A DNA stretch of 64,000 nt from Mycobacterium kiyosense (GTDB lineage Bacteria > Actinomycetota > Actinomycetes > Mycobacteriales > Mycobacteriaceae). Numbering within the stretch: position 1 is the stretch's first letter; every line of letters begins with the position of its first letter. Positions 9,581 through 18,628 of the stretch are shown piece by piece. The stretch covers positions 5,580,001-5,644,000 of the forward strand of contig AP025179.1 of the NCBI GenBank assembly GCA_021654635.1, read 5' to 3'. Made by a program: the position numbers and the translations under genes. The notes under the pieces were generated by a model. That model was not told where the DNA came from. It saw nothing but the letters and a program-made list of their open reading frames with translations, and searched no databases.

Positions 9581-10529
9581 GCGCTGACCGCCGTCCGGAT
9601 GGCGAATCCGGCGATCAGGTCGGCGGCCTGCCGGTAGTAACGCGTGATTGTGCGGTAGGGTCCGGCGCTCGCCATGGCCGCGAAAGCCGCAACCCAGGTG
9701 CGGATCTCATGCGCCGAGCTGCCCCCCTCGTGCGTCACGAACGAATTGGACCACTGATCCAGCTGAGCCAGTTGCCCGGTATCGACGATATCCAGAAATT
9801 GCCGGTCCCAGACCGGGTTCAGCGGTTGCAGGTCGCTGTCGCCCCCGGGCGAAACTGCGGGCCGCCTCGATCACCTGCGTCTGCCGGGCTTGGCGCTGCT
9901 CGGCGGTCATCGGCCGGCCCTGCACGATGCGTTCCAGCACCGCCGGCGCGGCCGTGGCCAGGGTGGGCACCGGGGGGCTGTGCGACAGGCCGCCGGAGCC
10001 GACCAGCAGCACCCTTTTTGTCCAGCTTGCCAACGAAATTGCCGACAGCGGTGCCCAGCGCCCGGCAGCGGTGCAACGGCCCCAGCGGAACCGCGATCGC
10101 GTTGACGAAAATCGGGATCACCGGCACGGCGGTCGCCGAACCACACAGCTTCTCCAACGGCTGCACGGTGCCGTGGTCGACATCCATGCCCGCCGACACC
10201 GCGACATCGACGCCGGCGTCCAGCACGGCTGTCGCACAGTCGAGGGCGAGGTCTTCGGCCACCTCGAGTGGGCCGGCGTGGGTGCCGTAGTCGCCGACTC
10301 CGCTGGCGCGCATGCCGATACAGAACGGTGGCATCACCTTGTAGAAGAACCCATTGTAGTGGTCCGGGGAGAAGATCACGACGAGTTCGGGGTCGTAGTC
10401 GGCGACGAAGGCGCGGGCACGGGCTATCTCGGCCTCGACCTCGTCAAGCAGACTCCGCGGCGGCCCCGGTAGATTCAGCAGCGGGCTGTGGGACATACAG
10501 CAAAGAGCTAGTGGCACTGTCGTTTTCAC
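9577..10529 (-). pseudogene. Class III extradiol ring-cleavage dioxygenase (MhpB-like), two frameshifts
   Basis: The first frame starts at GTG 10529 with [13 protein letters not shown] (His14 is a likely Fe(II) ligand) and contains [12 protein letters not shown] and [17 protein letters not shown], hallmark motifs of LigB/MhpB-type dioxygenases that cleave a catechol next to its hydroxyls. The text moves to a second frame at the T5 run 10015-10019 ([18 protein letters not shown]) and to a third at the C5 run 9842-9846, ending in [18 protein letters not shown]. Removing one base at each site gives a normal protein of about 317 residues. It overlaps the stop region of the ring hydroxylase upstream and the ATG of the flavoprotein downstream. 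Confidence 0.82.
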
Positions 10530-12147
10530 CCCCCTCCGGTGTCAGCGAGAGGGCGTCGATCAGCGCGGCGCTCAATTCCGGCGATCGTTGTGCGATGCAG
10601 GCACCGGCGATGCACCGGTCCGGGCGCAGGAAAACCACCGATTCCGGATGGGTGTCGAACCAGGCCTTGAGATCACCGCACCGGTCACCGACGATCACGA
10701 CGTCGGGATCGTCCTGACCGGTCCAATGCAGCTGCGTGGCCGGCCGCAGCGCAACGAACTTGGCGCCCAGCGCTTTCCAGTCCGCGAAGGCCTGCTCGCC
10801 GAGGATCTTGCGTGGGTTGTTGTTCCAGCACGCGACCGCAAACCAGGTGCCCAGCACATCGTCGAGCAGCACGTTCTGCTGGGTACGGGTGTCGACGCGG
10901 GGCTGAATGAACAACGTGCCGGCCGGCGAGCTTGCCGCGGGGGTCGAATGCACCACCGCACCCTGCTCGTAGCGCGGCATCGGCTTGAACCGCATTTCCA
11001 GCACATACCGTTTGAGCGTCGGCACGATCGACGCCGAACGGATCAGCAGGTCCCGCGCGCCGGCGACCCGGCGATTGGTCGGCGAGATGACGCGGCCCAC
11101 CATGGTCGACAGGTCGATCATCGCGCGTGCATGCTTGCGCCGTTCCACGTCGTAGCTGTCCAGCAGCGTCTCGCCGGCGCGGCCGTTGACGACGGCCGCC
11201 AGCTTCCAGCCCAGGTTCGCCGCATCGCGGATTCCGCTGTTGTAGCCCTGTCCCTGCCACACCGGCATCAGGTGTGCGGCGTCCCCGGCAAGCAGCAGCC
11301 GTCCGCTGCGGAAGGAGCCGGCGATGCGCGAATGGTGGGTGTAGACGCGGCGGCGGATCACCTCGACACGCTCGGGGTGCGGGACCATCCGGGCCAGCAT
11401 CCGGGTCAGAAACGCCGGGTCCTCGGCCTGCTCGTCGGTCTCGTCGGCGTGAATCATGAACTCGAAGCGACGAATTCCGTGCGCGATCGAGATGGAGGCG
11501 TACGGGCGTTCCGGATCGGCGCCGACCTCGCTGTTGGGGTGGCCGAGCGGATCGTTGGCGATGTCCACGACCAGCCACCGGGTAGCCGAGGTGGTGCCGT
11601 CGAACGACACGCCCATCATGCCGCGGGTCATGCTGCGCCCGCCGTCGCAGCCCACCACGTAGCGCGCCCGCACGAAACTCCCGTCGCTGCCGCCCAGCTC
11701 GACGGTCACCCCGCCGTCGTCCTGCACGCACGCGGCCATCGGGCTGCTCCAGCGCACCTGCACATGGTCGAATCTGTCCAGCCCGCGCAGCAATTCGGCA
11801 TCGACGAGCGGCTGGACAAACCCGTTGCGCTTGGGCCAGCCGAATCGCGCGTCCGGCGGCGCCATTTCGGCCAGCACCCGGCGCTTGGCATCGTAGAAGC
11901 GCAGTATCTGATTCGGCACGGTGTGCGGCAGCACCCGTTCCACCAGGCCGATCGCCTGAAAGGTGCGCAACGACTCGTCGTCCAGCCCGACGCCGCGGGG
12001 ATAGTCGATCAGCGACACCCGTTCCTCGACGACCAGCGTCCGAACCCCTTGCAAACCAAGGATATTGGCAAGAGTGAGGCCCACCGGCCCGGCGCCGACG
12101 ACCAGGACGTCGACGTCCGCGACACCAGTGCCGTCACCCTGGGCCAT
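10444..12147 (-). CDS. FAD-dependent aromatic ring hydroxylase (MhpA-like)
   Basis: A 567-residue class A flavin monooxygenase: N-terminal GxGxxG as [13 protein letters not shown], the DG motif [10 protein letters not shown], and the FAD-ribityl motif [32 protein letters not shown]. The C-terminal thioredoxin-like tail fits the MhpA/PheA branch, which ortho-hydroxylates phenolic rings to catechols with NAD(P)H and oxygen. The ATG at 12147 overlaps the TGA of the C-C hydrolase gene. The last 86 bases overlap the dioxygenase gene; one more G in the G run at 10529-10534 would put a stop exactly on the next start (GTGA), so the overlap is probably an artefact. It supplies the substrate of the extradiol dioxygenase. 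Confidence 0.87.
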   Translation of the reverse strand: MAQGDGTGVADVDVLVVGAGPVGLTLANILGLQGVRTLVVEERVSLIDYPRGVGLDDESLRTFQAIGLVERVLPHTVPNQILRFYDAKRRVLAEMAPPDARFGWPKRNGFVQPLVDAELLRGLDRFDHVQVRWSSPMAACVQDDGGVTVELGGSDGSFVRARYVVGCDGGRSMTRGMMGVSFDGTTSATRWLVVDIANDPLGHPNSEVGADPERPYASISIAHGIRRFEFMIHADETDEQAEDPAFLTRMLARMVPHPERVEVIRRRVYTHHSRIAGSFRSGRLLLAGDAAHLMPVWQGQGYNSGIRDAANLGWKLAAVVNGRAGETLLDSYDVERRKHARAMIDLSTMVGRVISPTNRRVAGARDLLIRSASIVPTLKRYVLEMRFKPMPRYEQGAVVHSTPAASSPAGTLFIQPRVDTRTQQNVLLDDVLGTWFAVACWNNNPRKILGEQAFADWKALGAKFVALRPATQLHWTGQDDPDVVIVGDRCGDLKAWFDTHPESVVFLRPDRCIAGACIAQRSPELSAALIDALSLTPEGGENDSATSSLLYVPQPAAESTGAAAESA

Positions 12148-13010
12148 CAGCGACCCAGCAGGAAATCGATGTGCAGGCGGTTGAATGTCTTGGCGTCTTC
12201 GTACTGCGGCCAGTGGCCACAGCCCGGCATCACCTCGAACCGCGCACCGGGAATCATCGACGCGATGCGGCGACCTTCGGGCACGTCGGCGGTGGGGTCG
12301 TCGCTGGTCCACAGCACCAGCGTGGGAGCGGTGATCGCGTCGTATTCGTTCGGGCCCAACAGGTTCCGGGCCCGGACCTCGGGGTCCTGCAGCGCCATGA
12401 TGTCGCGCATCGCGGCCACGAAGCCCGGCTGACGGTAGATCCGCTGCCGACTGGCCACCAGGTCGTCGTAGCCTTTGGACTTGTCCGCCATCAGCCATTT
12501 GATGCGGGCCTGCACAGTCTCCCAGGACGGGTCCTCGGCGGCGGCCATCGACAGGGTGATGATCCGTTTCATCACCTCCGGGTCGGCCTGCGAGCCGCCG
12601 GCGGTGTTGAGCACCAATCGGTCGATGACGTCGGGGTGATCGATAGCGGCGCGTGCCGCCACCCAGCCGCCCAGCGACTCACCGCTGAGCTTGATGCGGT
12701 CGGCGCCGATGGCGTGCACCACTGCCATCAAATGCGCTACGTAGTGCGGTATTTCGAGCGGGTGCCCGGGCTTGTCGGTGTAGCCGTGTCCGAGCATGTC
12801 GATCGACCAGGTCCAGAAGTGCTCGGCGTGCGCGGCGAGGTTGCGGACGTAGGCCTCGGCGTGGCCACCCGAGCCGTGCAACAGGATCAGCACCGGCTGG
12901 CCGGGGTCGCCGGCCCGCAGGTAGCGGGTCCGCACTCCGCCGGCGCTGAGGTATCCCTGCTCAAACGGCACGCCCTGCAGGTCGCTCCAGACGCTCTCGA
13001 ACTCCGTCAC
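12147..13010 (-). CDS. Alpha/beta hydrolase, MhpC/BphD-like C-C bond hydrolase
   Basis: A 287-residue hydrolase with [12 protein letters not shown] at the oxyanion hole, nucleophile motif GESLGG (Ser112), acid region [10 protein letters not shown] and catalytic His in [11 protein letters not shown]. It closely fits meta-cleavage product hydrolases that split the dienoate made by extradiol dioxygenases. The start is GTG 13010 with an AGAGGGG sequence just upstream. It is the first gene of the minus-strand operon that runs to 3857 with overlaps or short gaps throughout. The promoter should lie in 13011-13135, where the IclR-type palindrome sits. Confidence 0.85.
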   Translation of the reverse strand: MTEFESVWSDLQGVPFEQGYLSAGGVRTRYLRAGDPGQPVLILLHGSGGHAEAYVRNLAAHAEHFWTWSIDMLGHGYTDKPGHPLEIPHYVAHLMAVVHAIGADRIKLSGESLGGWVAARAAIDHPDVIDRLVLNTAGGSQADPEVMKRIITLSMAAAEDPSWETVQARIKWLMADKSKGYDDLVASRQRIYRQPGFVAAMRDIMALQDPEVRARNLLGPNEYDAITAPTLVLWTSDDPTADVPEGRRIASMIPGARFEVMPGCGHWPQYEDAKTFNRLHIDFLLGR

Positions 13011-13072
13011 GGTTCCCCTCTGCCTGGCCCGGTGAAAACTTTGCTCTCGTTTCCGGCATATCTGCTGTGCTA

Positions 13073-13096
13073 ATATCGCACACTGATGTGCGTTAT
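13073..13096. promoter_or_regulatory. Palindromic operator between the catabolic operon and iclR-type gene
   Basis: CGCACACTGATGTGCG at 13077-13092 has perfect 6-bp arms, and outer bases ATA and TAT extend it to 24 bp with one mismatched pair. TAATAT at 13071 and a TATATA stretch at 13095-13100 are plausible -10 elements for the two directions. The likely ligand-responsive protein is the adjacent IclR regulator; this is inference from position. Confidence 0.6.
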
Positions 13097-13135
13097 ATAT
13101 AGAGCTTGGCTCTCCCGCCGAGGTCTGTCAAGACC

Positions 13136-13801
13136 GTGAGCGGTTCCCAGACGCTGGCCCGTGGGCTCACCGCACTGCACTGGTGGCCGCTGCCCCGGGC
13201 GGGCTCACCATGCAGGAGGTCGCCGATCAAGTCGGCGTGCACCGAACCATCGCCTACCGGCTACTAGCCACATTGACGCAGTTCAAGCTGGTCGCGAAGG
13301 GAGAAGATGGGCGCTATCGGCCGGCTGCGGGGGCTGGTACCGCTGGGCGCGTCGTTCGACCGCAACGTCCGCCAACTGTGCCTGCCGACACTGCGCTGCC
13401 TGGCCGATGAACTGGGTACCACGGTGTCGCTGCTGGTGGCCGAGGGAGACGAGCAGGTGGCGCTGGCGGTGATCGTGCCGACGCAGGTCGCCTACCAACT
13501 CGCCTTCCACGAGGGCAGCCGGTATCCACTGGACCGCGGCGCCGCCGGAATCGCGTTGCTCGCGGCCATGCCGCCCCGTCCCGCGGAACGCGACCTGGTC
13601 AGTGCGACCCGGCAACGAGGCTGGGTCACCACCCACGGGGAGATCGAACCGAACACCTACGGTCTGGCGGTCCCGGTCATCCGGCCGACGCCGTCACCAC
13701 CCACCTGCATCAACCTCATCTCGCACCGCGAAGACGTGGTGATGCGCGGCAAGGATGCCGTCATCCGGGCCGCCGCGAAATTATCGGCGCTGTTGAGCTA
13801 G
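13136..13801 (+). pseudogene. IclR-family transcriptional regulator, frameshifted
   Basis: Reading GTG 13136 onward gives SGSQTLARGLTALH. A missing base near 13180 then moves the text to the frame of APGGLTMQEVADQVGVHRTIAYRLLATL (the winged HTH), and an extra G in the run 13329-13333 moves it to the frame of LVPLGASFDRNVRQLCLPTLRCLADELGTTVSL (the IclR effector domain). The restored protein is about 221 residues, a little short for the family. It is divergent from the catabolic operon and 21 bp ahead of a flavoprotein gene, so it most likely controls both. The two breaks partly compensate and look like sequence errors. Confidence 0.8.
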
Positions 13802-13822
13802 CAGCTGGAAGGGGACACACCG

Positions 13823-15448
13823 ATGCCAGAGGACCGACCTTGGGACCACGAATGTGATGTCGTGGTGCTCGGCAGCGGCGCCGCCGGCCTGACCGCCGCG
13901 CTAGCTGCGGCCGTCACCGGCGCTACGGTGGCGGTTTTCGAGAAGGCGGCGACGGTCGGCGGCACCACCGCCGTCTCCGGTGGGATCGCCTGGATTCCTG
14001 CGCACAATCGTTGCCCTGGAAGGGAATTGACGACCGAGGACGCGTTGCGCTACCTGCGCGCACAGTCGTACGGCTCGATGGACGACGAACTGGTGGAGAC
14101 GTTCGTGCGGACCGGCCCGGTGATGCTGGATTTCGTCGAATCGCACAGCGGCCTGCGCTTCGAGGTGGCCGCCGGATTTCCCGACTACCAGCCCGAGTTA
14201 CCGGGTGGCCAACCAACCGGCGGTCGATCGCTCAGCGCGGCGCCGTTCGACCTGGGCCTGCTCGGCGACTGGGCCACCCGGATCACCGCGTTTCCCGCGG
14301 ACTGGTCCAACGTCGGATTCGACGCCGAGACCCGGGCCCGACTGCACGCCGACATCGAACGGGCCGGCGAACTCTGCGTGGCCGGCACCGCGCTGATCGC
14401 CGGACTGCTCAAGGGCCTGCTGGACATCGGGGTCACGCCGGCCACCGGGTCGCGCGCAACCGAACTGCTCACCGACCGTGACGGCGGTGTCGCGGGCGTG
14501 CGCATCGCCGGGCCCGAGCGGACCACGGAGGTGCGGGCCCGCCGCGGCGTCATCCTGGGCACCGGCGGCTTCGAATGGGATCCGTTGTTGGCGCAGGCTT
14601 TTCTGCGCGGACCCATGCACGGCGCCGTCTCGCCGCCCAACAACACCGGCGACGGATTGCGCATGGCGATGGCCCTGGGCGCGGACCTGGCCAACATGGG
14701 CGAGGCCTGGTGGGTGCCGATCGTACGGATTCCCGACGACACCATCGAGGGCAAGCAGCGCAGCCGCAGCGTGCGACTGGAACGCACCCGGCCGCGCAGC
14801 ATCATCGTCAACCGCGCAGGCCGGCGGTTCGTCAACGAGGCCGGCGAATACAACTCGATGGCCGGAGCGTTCCACTACCTCGAACCCGGCAAGGGCTACG
14901 TCAACGATCCCGCGTGGATGGTCTTCGACTCGGTTCACCTGCGCCGCTACGGTTTTCTCGGTATCGCGCCGGGCGACCCGGTGCCCGACTGGTTCTGCGG
15001 GTCCGCTGACCTGGCCGAGCTGAGCGCAAAGACCGGCATCGACGCCGCCGGACTCGCCGACACGCTGCAACGGTGGAACCGCAACGTCGCCGCCGGCAGC
15101 GATCCCGACTTCGGCCGCGGCTCCAGCGCCTACGACGGTTATTGGGGGGACGACAGCGCCCCCACCCTGGCCGGAAAAACATTGGGGCCCATCGACACCG
15201 GCCCCTTTTACGCGGTGCCGATCAGCGTGGGTTCGATGGGCACCAAGGGCGGACCGCGGACCGACGCCGACGGCCGCGTCCTGCACGTCACCGGCCGGCC
15301 GATACCCGGGCTGTTCGCGGCGGGCAACGCCATGGCCGGCGCGACCGGCCGCGCCTACGGCGGCGCGGGCGGAACCATCGGGCCGGCAATGGTTTTCGGA
15401 TACCGGGCCGGTTATGCCGCGGCGACCGGCGAGTCGGTCAAGGTTTGA
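13823..15448 (+). CDS. FAD-binding dehydrogenase, 3-ketosteroid-dehydrogenase/fumarate-reductase-like
   Basis: A 541-residue intact flavoprotein with VVLGSGAAGLTAALAAA for FAD binding, GGTTAVSGGIAWIP, and the C-terminal GLFAAGNAMAGATGRAYGGAGGTIGPAMVFGYRAG motif that defines the KstD-like branch. It should catalyse alpha,beta-dehydrogenation of a cyclic ketone in the cytosol. The ATG at 13823 has GGAAGGGG upstream, and the gene follows the IclR regulator by 21 bp. It is paralogous to the flavoprotein at 7841-9580, so the pathway may need two dehydrogenations of the same ring system. Its stop overlaps that of the convergent histidine kinase by 11 bases. Confidence 0.88.
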   Translation: MPEDRPWDHECDVVVLGSGAAGLTAALAAAVTGATVAVFEKAATVGGTTAVSGGIAWIPAHNRCPGRELTTEDALRYLRAQSYGSMDDELVETFVRTGPVMLDFVESHSGLRFEVAAGFPDYQPELPGGQPTGGRSLSAAPFDLGLLGDWATRITAFPADWSNVGFDAETRARLHADIERAGELCVAGTALIAGLLKGLLDIGVTPATGSRATELLTDRDGGVAGVRIAGPERTTEVRARRGVILGTGGFEWDPLLAQAFLRGPMHGAVSPPNNTGDGLRMAMALGADLANMGEAWWVPIVRIPDDTIEGKQRSRSVRLERTRPRSIIVNRAGRRFVNEAGEYNSMAGAFHYLEPGKGYVNDPAWMVFDSVHLRRYGFLGIAPGDPVPDWFCGSADLAELSAKTGIDAAGLADTLQRWNRNVAAGSDPDFGRGSSAYDGYWGDDSAPTLAGKTLGPIDTGPFYAVPISVGSMGTKGGPRTDADGRVLHVTGRPIPGLFAAGNAMAGATGRAYGGAGGTIGPAMVFGYRAGYAAATGESVKV

Positions 15449-16653
15449 GCGGTAACTCGACACAGACGTGTGTGCCCGCCGGCGCGTCCAGAAAGACGAA
15501 GGTACCTCCGGCGGCGTCGACACGAGCCCGGTGTGAAGCCAGCCCGATGTGCCCCTCCCCAACCGCCGGGCCATGGTCTCGCCGTTGACCCCACCCCGTC
15601 GTCGGACACCTCCAACACACACATCCCCTCGGCCACCCGCAGTCTCACCGAAGCGTGCGCCGCCCGGGAATGACGCACCACATTGGACAACAACTCCCGC
15701 ACCACCCCGAACACGATCGGGTCCACCTCGCTGCGCACCGGATAGTCGATCTCGGTACGCACCTCGATGCCCGACCGCTGCGCGGTGAAACCCGCCAACT
15801 GCTGCACCGCCGGACCCAGCCCGACCTGCTCGAGCACCGCCGGATGCAACTCGAAAGTGGCCTGCCGCAACCGTTCCGAGGCACTCTGCAGTCCCACCAG
15901 GGCACGGCCGACCCGATCGTCATCCGGATCTTCGGTGGCCAGCTCCACCATCTCTTGACGCGCGGCCAGCACATCCTGCAACGGCCCGTCGTGAATGGCC
16001 TCCGAGATGCGGCGCTGCAACTCCTCCGAGGCCGTCATCGTCTGCGCCAGCAACTCCTCGCGCAACGCGCTCAACCCTGCGACCGAGCGTGCGTGCCGTT
16101 CCTCGATGCGCACCACCACCAGCGCGGTACCGCACAGGAAGGCGTACAGCGCGAACCGAAAGACGGCTTCGGGCCAACCGATCGCACGCACCATCACCGG
16201 GTCCTCGACGACGGCGATCGCGAAGCCGACCAACGTGAACGCCAGCACCACCGCCGCCCGCCGGGTCGACACGTCGAGGCCTACGAACACCGGCAGCAGG
16301 GTCATGATCAGCAGCGGATAGATCCCGTCTGAGGACAGCAGCTGGAAACCGGTCAGTGCCACCACGTCGAGCACGGTGAAAGCGAACGGCTCCAGCCGCC
16401 ACGCGCCGACCTTGGGTCCCATGCCCACCCGCCGGCGCAGCGGCGCAAACGCCAGTACCACCGAACACAGTGCGATGAACGCGTACACCGCGATGAGGAC
16501 TGTTTGCTGAGGCCACTCCGAGTGGCGGGTGCCGATGCGCATGGCAGCCACCATGAGCGCCACCACGCCGATCCGCAGCACCGAGGCGATGCGAAAGGAG
16601 CGCAACCGGTGCACGGTACGAACGCGATCCAGTTCCACGTCGCTGGCCGCCAC
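15438..16653 (-). CDS. NarL-associated sensor histidine kinase, paralogue 1 (frameshift near C-terminus)
   Basis: About 405 residues. The N-terminal half holds several membrane segments (such as VLRIGVVALMVAAM and PLLIMTLLPVFVGLDV). Then come a dimerisation and phosphoacceptor motif SEAIHDGPLQDVLAARQE (HisKA_3, His phosphorylated) and an ATPase domain with N-box RELLSNVVRHSRAAH and G-box DDGVGS. An extra G in the run at 15552-15555 throws off the end; removing it gives GHIGLASHRARVDAAGGTFVFLDAPAGTH and a stop at 15438, while the uncorrected frame runs to 15412. The GTG at 16653 faces narL. It is nearly identical to the kinase at 17383-18615 in its cytosolic half. Confidence 0.83.
15478..16060 (-). 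repeat. Long direct repeat shared by the two kinase genes (copy 1; copy 2 at about 17430-18010)
   Basis: The cytosolic parts of the two histidine-kinase genes are almost the same at DNA level over roughly 580 bases, with long identical blocks around the H-box and N-box. The membrane-domain halves are far more different. The pattern suggests duplication followed by gene conversion or purifying selection on the catalytic part. Confidence 0.8.
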
Positions 16654-16732
16654 ACGAACACCGTACTAACGGCGGCCGCCCGTCCGGCGGTCGCGAACAG
16701 TTCTTTGCGAGGCAACCACTAGACTTTGCGCC

Positions 16733-17386
16733 ATGGTCGGCGCTGTGACGCCCGAAAAGGTGCGTGTGGTGGTCGGCGATGATCACCCGCTGTTTCGCGA
16801 GGGTGTGGTGCGCGCGCTGTCGTTGAGCGGCTCGGTGAACGTCGTCGGCGAAGCCGACGACGGCACGGGTGCCCTGGAACTGATCAAAGAACACCGGCCA
16901 GATGTCGCGCTACTGGACTACCGCATGCCCGGAATGGACGGCGCTCAGGTGGCCGCGGCCGTCCGCAACAACGATCTGCCCACCCGGGTGCTGCTGATCT
17001 CGGCGCACGACGAATCCGCGATCGTGTATCAGGCCCTGCAACAGGGGGCCGCCGGATTTCTGCTCAAGGACTCGACGCGCACCGAGATCGTCAAAGCGGT
17101 GCTCGATTGCGCGCAGGGCCGCGATGTCGTCGCACCGTCACTGGTCGGCGGCCTCGCCGGTGAGATCCGCCAACGGGCCACCCCGGCCACTCCGATGCTC
17201 AGCGCACGTGAAAAGGAAGTGCTGCAACGCATTTCCCGCGGGCAGAGCATCCCCGCAATCGCCGCGGAGCTGTATGTGGCGCCGTCGACGGTCAAGACGC
17301 ACGTGCAGCGCCTCTACGACAAGCTCGGCGTCAGTGATCGCGCCGCCGCGGTGGCCGAGGCGATGCGCCAGGGGATACTCGACTAA
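16733..17386 (+). CDS. narL: Response regulator NarL (LuxR/FixJ type)
   Basis: A 217-residue regulator: receiver domain with acidic pair GDDHP near residues 15-19, phosphoacceptor Asp62 in LLDYRMPGMDG and conserved Lys in FLLKDST. A C-terminal LuxR HTH follows (LSAREKEVLQRISRGQSIPAIAAELYVAPSTVKTHVQRLYDKLGVSDRAAAVAEA). The core agrees closely with my memory of M. tuberculosis NarL (Rv0844c). The start is ATG 16733, with GTG 16745 possible. It is divergent from one kinase and tail-to-tail with the other, the stop codons overlapping at 17383-17386, so two kinases could feed one regulator. Its signal is unknown from sequence. Confidence 0.9.
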   Translation: MVGAVTPEKVRVVVGDDHPLFREGVVRALSLSGSVNVVGEADDGTGALELIKEHRPDVALLDYRMPGMDGAQVAAAVRNNDLPTRVLLISAHDESAIVYQALQQGAAGFLLKDSTRTEIVKAVLDCAQGRDVVAPSLVGGLAGEIRQRATPATPMLSAREKEVLQRISRGQSIPAIAAELYVAPSTVKTHVQRLYDKLGVSDRAAAVAEAMRQGILD

Positions 17387-18615
17387 TCGGTTGTTCGCAA
17401 CGGAAGTCGCACGCTGACGTGCGTGCCTGCCGGCGCATCGGAGAAGACGAAGGTGCCTCCGGCGGCGTCGACACGAGCCCGGTGCGAGGCCAGCCCGATA
17501 TGCCCTCCCCAACCGCCGGGCCATGGTCTCGCCGTTGACCCCCACCCGTCGTCGGACACCTCCAGCACGCACACGCCATCAGCCACCCGCAGCCTCACCG
17601 AGGCATGCGCCGCCCGGGAATGACGCACCACATTGGACAACAACTCCCGCGCCACCCCGAACACGATCGGGTCGACCCTGTCGCGTACCGGATAGTCGAT
17701 GTCGGTACGCACCTCGATGCCCGACCGCTTCGCGGTCAACTCCGCCAACTGCTGCACCGCCGGACCCAGCCCGACCTGCTCGAGCACCGCCGGATGCAAC
17801 TCGAAAGTGGCCTGCCGCAACCGTTCCGAGGCACTCTGCAGTCCCACCAGCGCACGGCCGACCCGATCGTCATCCGGATCTTCGGTGGCCAGCTCGGCAA
17901 CCTCGAGCCGCGCGGCCAGCACATCCTGCAACGGCCCGTCGTGAATGGCTTCCGAGATGCGGCGCTGCAACTCCTCCGAGGCCGTCATCGTCTGCGCCAG
18001 CAACTCCTCGCGCAAGGTACACAGACCCGCCACCGAGCGCACGTGTCGTTCCTCGATGCGCACCATCACCAACGCTGCCACACACAGAAACGCGTAGAAC
18101 CCGAACAAGAACGCGGTATCCGGCCAGCCGATCGCCCGCTTCTGCAGATGGTCCTGGATCCCGGCGAACGCGAACCCGACCAGGGTGCACGCCAGCAACG
18201 CCGCGGCCCGGCGGGTCGACATGTCCACGCCGACCAGCACCGGCAACAGGATCATGATCAGCAGCGGATAGATCCCGTCACTGGACAGCAGTTGCAGGGC
18301 AGTCAAGACGACCACGTCGATCGCGATGAAGGCGACCGGCTCGATCGGGCTCAGCTCGGCGAACCGGCTCATCCCGAATCGCCGAAACGGCATGAACGCC
18401 AGTATCAGAGCGCTGACGGTGGCAACCGAGTAGAGGGCGACGAGCGTGAGCTGCCCACCCCACTCCGAACGGGGGGTGGCCACCACCATGGCGCCGACCA
18501 CGAACGCCAGCACACCGATCCGCAGCACGGAGACAACTCGATAGGAGCGCAGCGTATGAACCCTGCGCACCCGCTCCATCTCACGGTCACCGGCCCGCCC
18601 AGCAGCACTGGCCAC
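17383..18615 (-). CDS. NarL-associated sensor histidine kinase, paralogue 2 (Rv0845-like)
   Basis: A 410-residue membrane kinase. It has an N-terminal set of about five or six hydrophobic segments between residues 25 and 185, a cytosolic linker, the HisKA_3 motif SEAIHDGPLQDVLAAR with His225, N-box RELLSNVVRHSRAAH, and a G-box ending in GGWGGHIGLASHRARVDAAGGTF. The frame is intact to TAG at 17383. GTG 18615 is preferred; its upstream sequence shares GAACACCGTACT with the region before the other kinase. The start lies just before the stop of the KimA-like gene (18629), so the two may be co-transcribed. It probably phosphorylates NarL. Confidence 0.87.
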   Translation of the reverse strand: MASAAGRAGDREMERVRRVHTLRSYRVVSVLRIGVLAFVVGAMVVATPRSEWGGQLTLVALYSVATVSALILAFMPFRRFGMSRFAELSPIEPVAFIAIDVVVLTALQLLSSDGIYPLLIMILLPVLVGVDMSTRRAAALLACTLVGFAFAGIQDHLQKRAIGWPDTAFLFGFYAFLCVAALVMVRIEERHVRSVAGLCTLREELLAQTMTASEELQRRISEAIHDGPLQDVLAARLEVAELATEDPDDDRVGRALVGLQSASERLRQATFELHPAVLEQVGLGPAVQQLAELTAKRSGIEVRTDIDYPVRDRVDPIVFGVARELLSNVVRHSRAAHASVRLRVADGVCVLEVSDDGWGSTARPWPGGWGGHIGLASHRARVDAAGGTFVFSDAPAGTHVSVRLPLRTTD

Positions 18616-18628
18616 CGGAACACCGTAC

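Noticed and set aside
6754..10019. Programmed frameshifting or transcriptional slippage at A runs in the catabolic operon
   Set aside because: Frame changes also occur in G and C runs and in compensating pairs within single domains, which points to sequence error.
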